DNA of 64,000 nucleotides from Geobacteraceae bacterium (GTDB taxonomy: Bacteria > Desulfobacterota > Desulfuromonadia > Geobacterales > Geobacteraceae), in assembly GCA_009773645.1 (NCBI GenBank), contig WSYB01000002.1, forward strand, positions 49,540-113,539, written 5' to 3'. The position numbers were made by a program, and so were the translations under genes. This document shows positions 25,888 to 33,770 of this stretch, piece after piece (the stretch's first letter is position 1; the number at the start of each line of letters is the position of its first letter). The notes below the pieces were generated by a model. That model searched no databases. It was not told the origin of the DNA and saw only the letters and a list, made by a program, of their open reading frames with translations.

Positions 25888-27845
25888 GCCAGCATCCCCC
25901 CTATCTCTGCCAGTATCTCTTCGTTGGTAAAATGATTTCCGGTTATTGCGCCGGCGGGACATCCGGATACGCAGGTGCCGCATCCATGGCAGAGCACCGC
26001 GTTCACTTCCGACTTCTTCTTCTCCGCATCAAAGCCTATTGCCTTGTAGGGACAGACGGACAGGCAGATCCTACACCCGGCGCACCTCTCTTCATCGATG
26101 GCCGCGGTGATCGGCTCGATCTCCAGTTTCTTCCCCTCTGCCAGTCCGGAAAGGACGTAACCCGCCGTGGCCATTCCCTGGAGCATCGCCTTCTGGATAT
26201 CCATGGGCGCCTGGCAGGTCCCGGCCAGGTAAACGCCTTTGATCTTGCTCTGGGACGCATCGAGCCTTCCGTGTAACTCCTCGAAGAAACCGAATCTGTC
26301 CCGGGACACTTCCAGCATGGCCCCCAGTTGTTCGCTCCCTGCCGCGGGGACCATTGCCGGGCAGAGGATAACCATATCGGCCGTAACCGTCTCCTTGCCG
26401 AAGGAGCTGTTTTTGATCGTCTTGCTTCCCTTGGTGCCGGCGGAAATTTTCAGGCTGCCGATCTTCTCATACCGGTACAGCTCGGCGTTGTGATTTTCCG
26501 TGGCGTGGTGATAGAGGGAGAACCCCTCCTTGCCCGGTATCACCAGTTCCTTGTAAAAATGGTATACCTTGGTTTGCGGGAGCTTCGACTCGATCAGGTG
26601 GTTGAATTTGAACGCGTACTGGCAGCAGACACCGGAGCAGTAGTGCCGGTGATCCGGGTCCAGGCTCCCCACGCAGTGGATGATGGCTATGGATCGGGGC
26701 GCGGTCCCGTTTGCAGTCGCGACCTCTCCGTTAGTCGGTCCTGACGACGACAATATCCGCTCGAATTCGAGGCTCGTATAAACATCGGGCAGCTTTCCGT
26801 ATCCCAGGCCGGGGATGGCGGTGCAGTCGTAGAGGGAAGAGCCGGTCGCGAGGAGAACGGCGCCGACGTTCCTTTCCAAAATCTGTTCCCGGTCTTCAAA
26901 GTTGACCACATCCTCTCCCATGGGGCACGACTCTTTGCAGACCTTGCACTCTTCCCCCTTCCACCTTACGCACGTGGCCGTGTCGATGGACGGGGCGTTG
27001 GGTAGAGCTCCCATGAAGGGAAAGTCTATGGCCTTTCGCTCGTTCAGACCGCAATTGAACTCGTTTTTTGCTGAAGCCGGACAACCGGCAATGCATTCAC
27101 CACAGCCGATACACTGATGGGTATCCACATAGCGTGGATTCTGCCTGATCTTAACTATAAAGTTACCGTAGAACCCCGCCACATCCACCACTTCTGCGAG
27201 GGTGAGGAGTTCTATATTCTCCGCATAGTCACCATGCAGCACTTCGCCGAGGATCGACTCCAGCATGCACGGTCCGCACTCCATGTTGGGGAACAGTTCC
27301 TCGAAGCGCACCGGCATCCCCCCGATGACCGGGGTTTTCTCCACCAGCACCACCTTTCTTCCCGCTTCGGCCAGGGTCAAAGCCGCCTTCAAACCTGCCG
27401 GGCCGGCGCCTATGATCAGCGCATCGGGGCAGGCTTCCAGTTCCTTTTTCTCCAGAGGCTGATGTAACCGTACCCGGGCTATGGCGCCCCGAATGGCGGT
27501 GATTGCCTTTTGGGCAGCCCTTTCGTTATCGGCGGTAACCCAGGCCACCTGTTCCCTGATATTCACCATCTGCATCAGATACGGGTTCATCCCGGCCTTT
27601 GCCAGGACACGCATGAAGGTGTTCTCGTGGTCCCTGGGCGAGCAGGCGGCAATGACCACGCGGTCGGGGCGGGTTTCCTTCAGGTCTTCCTCCAGGAAGG
27701 TTTTCCCGTCCTCAGAGCAGATGAAGTCCGCCGTCTTGAAGTATGCCACGTCCGGGAGCGCCGTTATCGCCGCCTTTACCTTTTCCGGGTCGATTTTGTC
27801 GGCTATATTCGTCCCGCAGTTACAAAAATATACCCCGATCTTCAT
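25884..27845 (-). CDS. hdrA: HdrA-like flavoprotein, electron-bifurcating subunit
   Basis: 653 residues. Order: an N-terminal cysteine region (GVYFCNCGTNIADKI) with the conserved VIAACSPRDHENTF; FAD-binding GAGPAGLKAALTLAEAGRKV (about 148-167); an inserted ferredoxin region (CIGCGECIAGCP, then a CxxxCKVCKESCP group); and two C-terminal [4Fe-4S] motifs (CAGCRICLSVCP and CHGCGTCVSGCP). FAD here is the bifurcation site in methanogen HdrA. Overlaps mvhD by 4 bases and touches the protease gene by one base. No HdrB or HdrC is in the window, so the low- and high-potential acceptors are encoded elsewhere or differ. Confidence 0.94.
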   Translation of the reverse strand: MKIGVYFCNCGTNIADKIDPEKVKAAITALPDVAYFKTADFICSEDGKTFLEEDLKETRPDRVVIAACSPRDHENTFMRVLAKAGMNPYLMQMVNIREQVAWVTADNERAAQKAITAIRGAIARVRLHQPLEKKELEACPDALIIGAGPAGLKAALTLAEAGRKVVLVEKTPVIGGMPVRFEELFPNMECGPCMLESILGEVLHGDYAENIELLTLAEVVDVAGFYGNFIVKIRQNPRYVDTHQCIGCGECIAGCPASAKNEFNCGLNERKAIDFPFMGALPNAPSIDTATCVRWKGEECKVCKESCPMGEDVVNFEDREQILERNVGAVLLATGSSLYDCTAIPGLGYGKLPDVYTSLEFERILSSSGPTNGEVATANGTAPRSIAIIHCVGSLDPDHRHYCSGVCCQYAFKFNHLIESKLPQTKVYHFYKELVIPGKEGFSLYHHATENHNAELYRYEKIGSLKISAGTKGSKTIKNSSFGKETVTADMVILCPAMVPAAGSEQLGAMLEVSRDRFGFFEELHGRLDASQSKIKGVYLAGTCQAPMDIQKAMLQGMATAGYVLSGLAEGKKLEIEPITAAIDEERCAGCRICLSVCPYKAIGFDAEKKKSEVNAVLCHGCGTCVSGCPAGAITGNHFTNEEILAEIGGMLA

Positions 27846-28318
27846 TATCCCCTCCTGTCCGATATGTTCAAATCCTGAAGGATATGTTCAACTACCTGGG
27901 GAACTGCCGCCGCTACGCCCTCGGTGAGTTCCTCGCCGAAGGTCTCCACCTCCCGAGCTTCAACCCCCCATATCTTTACTTCGTCGGGAAGCTTCATACC
28001 CAGTAGCTTTCCCATCTCCAGGGCCGTGGAGAGGTCGGTGTCGTGAGAGGAAACGGTATTCTTGGTGGTGATGAACTCGGTGGGTGAAAAGGAGTGGACG
28101 GTCCCCGGTTCGTGTTCCCCGGTCACCATGGCATCCACCACGTACGCCCGGTCGTAGCCGACCATCGCCTCCATGAGTCTTATGCCGCCGGTATAAAGTT
28201 CAAGGCAATCCACGTCAATCCGTTTCCGTAAAGTCTCTTCGATTTGTCGCACCACACTGGCGCCGACCCCGTCGTCGGTCAGGAGGGGGTTGCCCATGCC
28301 TATGATTACTGATTTCAT
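27845..28318 (-). CDS. NiFe hydrogenase maturation endopeptidase (HycI/HyaD family)
   Basis: 157 residues; cuts the C-terminal extension of the large subunit after nickel insertion. Signature GMGNPLLTDDGVGASVV at the N-terminus, with the nickel-sensing acidic residues (Asp in LLTDDG, Asp in VVDAMVTG, His in SSHDTDL). Lies directly downstream of the large subunit (10 bases), the usual place. The large subunit ends DPCFSCATHALPGKMPMVLK and more, so a tail to be cut is there. Confidence 0.9.
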   Translation of the reverse strand: MKSVIIGMGNPLLTDDGVGASVVRQIEETLRKRIDVDCLELYTGGIRLMEAMVGYDRAYVVDAMVTGEHEPGTVHSFSPTEFITTKNTVSSHDTDLSTALEMGKLLGMKLPDEVKIWGVEAREVETFGEELTEGVAAAVPQVVEHILQDLNISDRRG

Positions 28319-28328
28319 GGTAGCCCCC

Positions 28329-29822
28329 TCAGTCTCTCTTTATTGTCTGCAATAACTCTCCCCGCTTGTCCCTGATCTTCAGCACCATCGGCATTTTTCC
28401 CGGAAGGGCGTGGGTCGCGCAGGAAAAACAGGGGTCGTAGAGCCGAAACGCCATCTCGACCCTGTTTAAAATCCCTTCCTCAACCACCTTTCCCCCGGTG
28501 ATCAGCTTTTCCGCCACCCGTTTGATGGACATGGAGATCGGCGCATAGTTGTTGGTGGTCCCGACGATCAGGTTCACATACTTGAGCGCTCCCTTTTCAT
28601 CGGTAGTGTAATGGTGGGTGAGAGTCCCCCTGGGGGCCTCCACAGAGCCGATCCCGACCCTGTTGATGCTGCTCCCCGGTTCGGGTATCCTTCGTACCTC
28701 GGGAGCGGTGATTTCAGGATCTTTCGCAAGGTCCAGCATATGTTCCGCCGCATACAAGAGTTCGATCAGCCGTGCCCAGTGGGTGGCGAGCCGATGATGG
28801 ATCGGCTGATACCGGCCGTTTATCTTTTTGCAGCCAAAGGTCTCGTAAAGCCTTTCGAAATGCTCCTGGGCAAGGGGTGTCGCCATGCCGTCGGAAACGT
28901 TGAGCCGGGAGAGGGGGGTGGCGGTGTAAACGCCGCTATCCATGCCGTCAACAAGACCTTTCCACCCTATTTTTTTCAGGTAGGGATATTTCAGATAGGT
29001 CCACGGCTCCACGCGCTCCGCTATCTGGTTCATGTAGTCGCTGGGGTGATACGTGACCAGTTCCTTTCCTTCCGGGTCGACGACCCTGATCATGCCGTCG
29101 TAGAAGTTGACCTTGTTGCCGGCGTCAACCGTCCCCATGGAGTAAGTTTTGTGAAGGTAGATGTCTGAAGTGACCAGCTCCAGGTATGCGGGGTTTTTCA
29201 GGACGATATCGTCGAACGCCTTCAGGCTGAAGAGGGCGAACTGGATATTCTTCTTTGCGGCATCCTCTATCTCCTGCCGCTCCTCTTCCGTAACGGGCCT
29301 GCTCCACCCCCCCGGCACGCCGGCTGTGGGATGAACCCCCCTGCCGCCGATCTTTCTGATGATGGCGTGGTTTCTTGCCCGGCACCCTATAACCTCTTTG
29401 GCGATATCGAGCCCGACCTTTCTTGCTACGCCGAGAATATTCCGTTCAGACGGCGGCGCGTCGGGTCCGACGATGAAGTCCGGCCCCCCCAGCGCGTAAA
29501 AATGGGTGGTATGGTCAGTGACGTAGAACGTCATGTAGAACAGTTCCCGGATCTTTTTCGCGGCAGACGGAGGATCCGCGGCGAAGAGTGCGTCCAGCGC
29601 CTTTGCCGACGCCAGATGGTGGGCTTCGGGGCAAACCCCGCAGATCCTGCTGGTTATGAGCGGCATATCTTCGGGCAGTCTTCCCACGCAGAACTGCTCA
29701 AACCCCCTCAGCTCGGGAACCTGAAAATAGACGTTTTCCACGTCCCCTGCATCGTTCAGAATAATATCGATCTTGCCGTGCCCCTCAAGCCTCGTGATGG
29801 GGTCTATGGAAATGCGCTGCAT
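28329..29822 (-). CDS. mvhA: NiFe hydrogenase large subunit, group 3 (MvhA-like)
   Basis: Catalytic subunit, 497 residues. Nickel ligands: RICGVCPEAHH near residue 60 and DPCFSCATH near the C-terminus. Also RLEGHGKIDI at the N-terminus and TTHFYALGGPDF. The L-shaped cysteine spacing and short length fit cytoplasmic group 3 enzymes, not membrane uptake hydrogenases. Followed by a maturation protease, HdrA and MvhD, giving an MvhADG-HdrA type bifurcating complex. Upstream gap to the small subunit stop is 135 bases and is filled by heptamer repeats. Confidence 0.95.
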   Translation of the reverse strand: MQRISIDPITRLEGHGKIDIILNDAGDVENVYFQVPELRGFEQFCVGRLPEDMPLITSRICGVCPEAHHLASAKALDALFAADPPSAAKKIRELFYMTFYVTDHTTHFYALGGPDFIVGPDAPPSERNILGVARKVGLDIAKEVIGCRARNHAIIRKIGGRGVHPTAGVPGGWSRPVTEEERQEIEDAAKKNIQFALFSLKAFDDIVLKNPAYLELVTSDIYLHKTYSMGTVDAGNKVNFYDGMIRVVDPEGKELVTYHPSDYMNQIAERVEPWTYLKYPYLKKIGWKGLVDGMDSGVYTATPLSRLNVSDGMATPLAQEHFERLYETFGCKKINGRYQPIHHRLATHWARLIELLYAAEHMLDLAKDPEITAPEVRRIPEPGSSINRVGIGSVEAPRGTLTHHYTTDEKGALKYVNLIVGTTNNYAPISMSIKRVAEKLITGGKVVEEGILNRVEMAFRLYDPCFSCATHALPGKMPMVLKIRDKRGELLQTIKRD

Positions 29823-29882
29823 GCCTGCCTCCCGGATGTATTTTAATTTTCATGACCACAAAGCGTACTTAATACTCTGTCC

Positions 29883-29948
29883 GATTCCCGGTTACCGGTT
29901 CCCGCTTCCCGCTTCCCGGTTCCCGGTTCCCGGTTCCCGGTTCCCGGC
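29883..29948. repeat. heptamer tandem repeat (unit GTTCCCG)
   Basis: About nine copies of a 7-base unit (GATTCCCG, GTTACCG, GTTCCCG, CTTCCCG variants) between the hydrogenase small- and large-subunit genes. The last four are nearly perfect, a likely source of length variation inside the operon. No gene. Confidence 0.9.
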
Positions 29949-29957
29949 TTTTTCCGC

Positions 29958-30950
29958 TTACCGCTTCCCGATTCCCTTCAGTATGGATTCCGCCAGGCTG
30001 TACTTGTAGAATGTCCCCGCATAATCGGGGACCGATACGAGAATCGCGTCGATTCTGGCGTCAATATCCGCATCGGAAAGCCCCTTCACATCGCCGATAT
30101 CCACAATGGAGCCGAGCGCAGCCACCATCTTTGCCCCCTGATCGCTTGCCCCCTCCGGCGGGCCGTAACATCCTGTGCACGGCGTGTTCACCTGCGGGCA
30201 GAGAGCACCGCAGCCGTCCCGCGTGGCTACCCCCATGCAGATGAGCCCCTGCTCCAGAAGACATTTCTCCTGGTCGGGAACGATTTCATAGCTACGGTAA
30301 AACCTGGAGAGTTTTTTGTCGTCTTTCGTGCGCTCGCATTCATCGCACACGGTGGAGCAACCGGCGCCGATCACGCTCCCTTTTGGCGGCAGCGGGCCAC
30401 CTTTGATCACCAGTTCCACTACGTTCCATATCTGATGGGATTCGGGCGGGCAGCCTGGAATGAAGTAGTCCACGTCGACCGTCTGCGCCAGGGTCTTTAC
30501 GGTATCGAAAAATTCAGGCAGATGGAGGGTCCCTTCCTTCACCTGCGTCTCCCGTTGAGGGGTCACGCGACCGGGATTGTCAGCCGTCGGTGCGTCGATA
30601 TAGCTGCTCTTGAAATGGTTCTCTTTTGAGTGGAGGTTGGAAAGAGCGGGGATGCTCCCCCCCTTTGCGCATGCGCCGAACGCGATCAGGGTCTGGGACT
30701 TTTTCCTGAGGAGGTGTGCCATCTCCTCGTTTTCTTCCGTCCTTACGGCGCCGTTGAAGAGCGTAATGGCGATCCCTTTGTCCGGCAGCGCTTCAATGTC
30801 CTTCTTTTTCGTGTCCAGAAGACAGGGACAGAACATAAAGTCAAAATTTGCATCCACGTCGAGGATCTTTTCGTTGATGTTTACCAGAGAAATTTCGCAC
30901 CCTCCGCACGATGCGGCCCAATACATGGCCAATTTGGGTTTTCCCGACAT
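29958..30950 (-). CDS. mvhG: NiFe hydrogenase small subunit, group 3 (MvhG-like)
   Basis: 330 residues from ATG 30950 (GGAGG 5 bases upstream); an upstream in-frame ATG at 31028 has no such site. WAASCGGCEISLVNI binds the proximal [4Fe-4S] cluster, with GACAKGGSIPA, PGCPPESHQIW, and a C-terminal CGALCPQVNTPCTGCYGP that supplies the remaining cysteines. No twin-arginine signal, so cytoplasmic. First gene of the hydrogenase operon; an unusually long YRSYEIVPDQEKCLLEQGLI insert with extra cysteines around CDECER resembles MvhG/FrhG. Confidence 0.94.
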   Translation of the reverse strand: MSGKPKLAMYWAASCGGCEISLVNINEKILDVDANFDFMFCPCLLDTKKKDIEALPDKGIAITLFNGAVRTEENEEMAHLLRKKSQTLIAFGACAKGGSIPALSNLHSKENHFKSSYIDAPTADNPGRVTPQRETQVKEGTLHLPEFFDTVKTLAQTVDVDYFIPGCPPESHQIWNVVELVIKGGPLPPKGSVIGAGCSTVCDECERTKDDKKLSRFYRSYEIVPDQEKCLLEQGLICMGVATRDGCGALCPQVNTPCTGCYGPPEGASDQGAKMVAALGSIVDIGDVKGLSDADIDARIDAILVSVPDYAGTFYKYSLAESILKGIGKR

Positions 30951-31028
30951 GCCGACCTCCACTGAATGTTTTATGAATTCACTGCGTAAATATGTCTTAT
31001 CAAGGCAGGTTCCATTGCATGGGGGCAC

Positions 31029-31363
31029 CTGTCATACCCTGTTTCCGGGTATCGGGCACAATGAACGGATTGAAAACACGAGGATGATACTGGCTGGAAT
31101 GTGCTTCTTATCACCGTTGATACAAGCCGCGACACCATTGTCGCAATCTTCCGCACATGAATTGAAGAGCAGTCTGAAGTGGTCGAATAATAGGTGGACT
31201 GGTTAAATCACCCATCGGCATGTCGTGAAGTTACTTTAGAAAATATTTATTTGACAGTCCTTAGCGGTATCGAACATGGAATTGAAAAACGCACCGGCAG
31301 CGCCCGGCGCGTTTTTGTTTGCGGGGAGACGGCATTAAGCCGAAGCGGGGAAGTGACTGAACG
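31029..31363. other. gene-poor stretch upstream of the hydrogenase operon
   Basis: 335 bases with no convincing gene. It must contain the hydrogenase operon promoter (minus strand), but no clear sigma-54 or sigma-70 match could be fixed. TTGACA occurs at 31252-31257 on the plus strand without a matching -10. It also includes the hairpin at 31285-31316. Confidence 0.5.
31285..31316. terminator. bidirectional hairpin terminator
   Basis: AAAAACGC (31285-31292) and GCGTTTTT (31309-31316) enclose a further CCGG/CCGG pairing. A-tract before and T-tract after make it able to stop transcription from both sides, most obviously the minus-strand gene at 31364-31894. Confidence 0.75.
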
Positions 31364-31894
31364 CTATTGGGAGGTGATATGCATGCGTGCACCCTTTGCG
31401 AATCTGCCGGCAACTATCGTTTCCTCCGGAGAGTCGAACTCCGAAGTAAAGACTCGAGAAAATAATGAAAAGGAATCTTGTGCATATACACGAAACAAGA
31501 GGTAACTGTTCTGATATTTGTTCCACTCCGCTTCCAAATCCACGTTTGTGATAAATTCGAATACTGCTCCGAATTTATCACCGACTTTTCTCAAGGGACT
31601 TATGTGGAATAGCGTCTTACGGAGGAGGGCTATTTCTATGACATTATAGCCGATGCCTCCCTCCACGACATGGGGCTGGATGAGACACAGTTCAGCACTT
31701 ACTGAAATTGCGTCACGCCTCCCGGTGTTGATAACCTTGATCGCGTAGAATGTATTACCTTCGAAGGTGGTCTTCGCAATCTTCCTGGATAGCACTAACT
31801 TCGGCCTCTGGCTGTACATCACGAATACAAAGAAAGCGGAGGCGCAAATGGCGCTGAGAAAACCTGTTATCAAGCTGTCGATTATGGAAGACAT
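31364..31894 (-). CDS. membrane-anchored protein of unknown function
   Basis: Not recognised. 176 residues: one N-terminal transmembrane helix (LITGFLSAICASAFFVFVMY, about 8-27), then a soluble part with beta-strand-like segments such as NTFYAIKVINTGRRDAISVS, an Ig-like or C2-like fold in feel. Weak GGGG before the ATG. Monocistronic, terminated by the 31285-31316 hairpin. Proteins of this shape (N-TM plus one beta domain) occur as orphan genes in many bacteria. Confidence 0.6.
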   Translation of the reverse strand: MSSIIDSLITGFLSAICASAFFVFVMYSQRPKLVLSRKIAKTTFEGNTFYAIKVINTGRRDAISVSAELCLIQPHVVEGGIGYNVIEIALLRKTLFHISPLRKVGDKFGAVFEFITNVDLEAEWNKYQNSYLLFRVYAQDSFSLFSRVFTSEFDSPEETIVAGRFAKGARMHITSQ

Positions 31895-31960
31895 TGTGCC
31901 CCGGAACGGATGCCAAAAAGGGATTCGCTGGCATGTTGGTCAGTGAAGTCCAGACGGAAC

Positions 31961-33502
31961 CTATGGCAGCTGATTTAACTGTACTTCTCCAGTTGTTGCA
32001 TCGAGACCGCCGGTGGCGGTAAATGTTCCTCTGGCCTTGACCACCGTCACATTCGGCACTATCGCGCCGATGAAGGCGGTCGGCCCTCCCGTGAAAGGAG
32101 TCTTGTCCGGGTTTTCAAACCGGGTGCCGGCGCCGACCGTCACGGTTATGCCGAGGATCGTCATGGTGTTGGCGGTCTTATCGCTGACCGGGCCCTGGAT
32201 GAAGGTGCGGTTGTTTCCCTGGCTGTCGAAACGTTCAACCTGGGCCGCGATGACCTTGCCTGCCGCATCGACGAAACCGGCAACTCCCACGTGATCAACG
32301 TTGGCAATTAAATCTGCAAGGGTGAATGGAGAAAGTCGGGCGCTGCTGCTGTCGATGAAACGGGTAGGGGGAACCACGGTCAATTTCACACCGTTTACGG
32401 TGAGCGTGCCGGCGGTGCCGTCTTTGGCGCTCATAATTCCCAGCAACTTCACGGTTTTTTCGATTTCAACCGCCACCTTGGTGGCCACTACGGCGCCGGA
32501 AGCGTCAAGGGAACCTTCCACCTGCAGCAGGGTACCCGCCGTGACAATGGCGGAGGTGGCGGCAACCCCGTTCTTGGAAAAAGCGGCAGCGGCACTCTTG
32601 ACCGTAATCGCCCCGTTTGGACCGTTCAGGGTGAAGCTGTCGTTTGCGATAGTCCCGGCAGCGATTCCCTTGACCAGGACTTTGTCGTCCGCCTCGGCTT
32701 CGACGGCACGTTTTTTCTCTATTCTGGCATTTGTGATGGTATTGGTGGTCGTGTTGAAAGTCCCTTTCACCTCGACCAGGAGCGCAACGGCAATGTCCGC
32801 AGCGGTCATGTTCGCAAAGGTGGCTCCAGCGGTATTCACGGTCACCCCGCCGATGGTGAAGGTGCCTGTGCCAACCGTTTCAATGGCACCCTTGATTTCA
32901 ACGCGGCTGTTGTTGGCAAAATCCAGTGCTACCCTGGAAATGCGGGTGGCATGGAGAATGCCGTTGCCGTCCAGGTTGCCGCTCACTTCCAGTTCAGGGT
33001 GAAGCCCCCCCGCAAGGGCCGTTGCCAGCTCTGCGAGGTCCCTGAGGTTGCCGAACTGGGTGTTGGGTTCGATCTGGACCGTTCGCCCCATGGCTTGGAC
33101 GGTTCCGGCTGCATCGTTGACTTCGTCCAGCCGCCCCCGCAGCTCCGGCTGGAACTCGATCGACTCGTATTCCCCCTTGCCGGTGGCGCTGTTAAAGGTC
33201 CCTTTGACCTTAACCACCATGCCGACCTGCAGCCTCTCCTCGCTGGCTCCGGAAATGTTGTCGAAACCGAGCTTGACGCGGTTATCCGCCAGCCCCGTTT
33301 TGCGGGAGAACTCGATGCCGTTTACGATGATGCTGCCGAATCCGACGATTTGTCCCGTGTTGGTGTCGCCGGCAAAAGATCCGCCACCAAAACCGCCGCC
33401 GCCTGACGAACCGCCCGTATCTCCTCCCACGCCGCAGGCGTTCATTGAGATTATGGTGAGAAATGCAAATATTGCAGATACTCGGTTTCTCAGGTTGTTC
33501 AT
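31961..33502 (-). CDS. DUF5666 lipoprotein, paralogue A
   Basis: 513 residues from ATG 33502 (CAGGAGG 7 bases upstream). Lipobox ISMNAC puts the acylated Cys near residue 23, followed by a Gly/Ser-rich linker. The rest is a series of OB-like DUF5666 repeats, each with patterns like 'GSIIVNGIEF', 'LQVGMVVKVKGTF' and 'GTFTIGGVTVNT'. Function is unknown; surface or periplasmic. Closest in this window to the 45519-47069 gene (QIVGFGSIIVNGIEFSRK versus QITGFGSVIVNGIRFSRK). It stands apart from the main cluster by 7 kb. Confidence 0.85.
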   Translation of the reverse strand: MNNLRNRVSAIFAFLTIISMNACGVGGDTGGSSGGGGFGGGSFAGDTNTGQIVGFGSIIVNGIEFSRKTGLADNRVKLGFDNISGASEERLQVGMVVKVKGTFNSATGKGEYESIEFQPELRGRLDEVNDAAGTVQAMGRTVQIEPNTQFGNLRDLAELATALAGGLHPELEVSGNLDGNGILHATRISRVALDFANNSRVEIKGAIETVGTGTFTIGGVTVNTAGATFANMTAADIAVALLVEVKGTFNTTTNTITNARIEKKRAVEAEADDKVLVKGIAAGTIANDSFTLNGPNGAITVKSAAAAFSKNGVAATSAIVTAGTLLQVEGSLDASGAVVATKVAVEIEKTVKLLGIMSAKDGTAGTLTVNGVKLTVVPPTRFIDSSSARLSPFTLADLIANVDHVGVAGFVDAAGKVIAAQVERFDSQGNNRTFIQGPVSDKTANTMTILGITVTVGAGTRFENPDKTPFTGGPTAFIGAIVPNVTVVKARGTFTATGGLDATTGEVQLNQLP

Positions 33503-33525
33503 GGTATACCTCCTGTTTACTAACT

Positions 33526-33539
33526 CCACGATGTCGTGG
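33526..33539. promoter_or_regulatory. 14-bp perfect palindrome upstream of DUF5666 paralogue A
   Basis: CCACGATGTCGTGG is a 6-bp inverted repeat with a 2-base centre, 24-37 bases before the ATG of the 31961-33502 gene. Candidate operator or 5'-UTR hairpin. It is not the TGGGA palindrome found near the other DUF5666 genes. The remaining gap to 33770 shows no gene. Confidence 0.4.
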
Positions 33540-33770
33540 CACTCATGGACGGGAGTGATGCTACGGGCACTTTCTCTTATTTACAATAGTATCATTCTTC
33601 TATGTGAATTCTACTCGCCAGGGCACCATATGGGCAAGTTTCTGTCCTGAAATGGTTCTTCCGCAAAATACCAACCGAACACTGTTGAGTTTAATTGAAT
33701 TTATTGGATTTTTGCAGGGTTGCGGTGCGGGTGATCGCGGCGGGAGTTCAAGGCGGTCAGGCGGGTCGGT

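Noticed and set aside
25444..25983. A 179-residue version of MvhD
   Set aside because: The extra 32 residues lie within hdrA and are Arg-rich; the family starts at the ATG overlapping the hdrA stop.
29883..29948. Possible CRISPR or direct-repeat array
   Set aside because: Units are 7 bases without spacers; no cas genes anywhere in the window.
31194..31505. A 103-codon plus-strand frame near the bidirectional terminator
   Set aside because: Runs through the hairpin and over the end of the opposite gene, no ribosome binding site, no domain.
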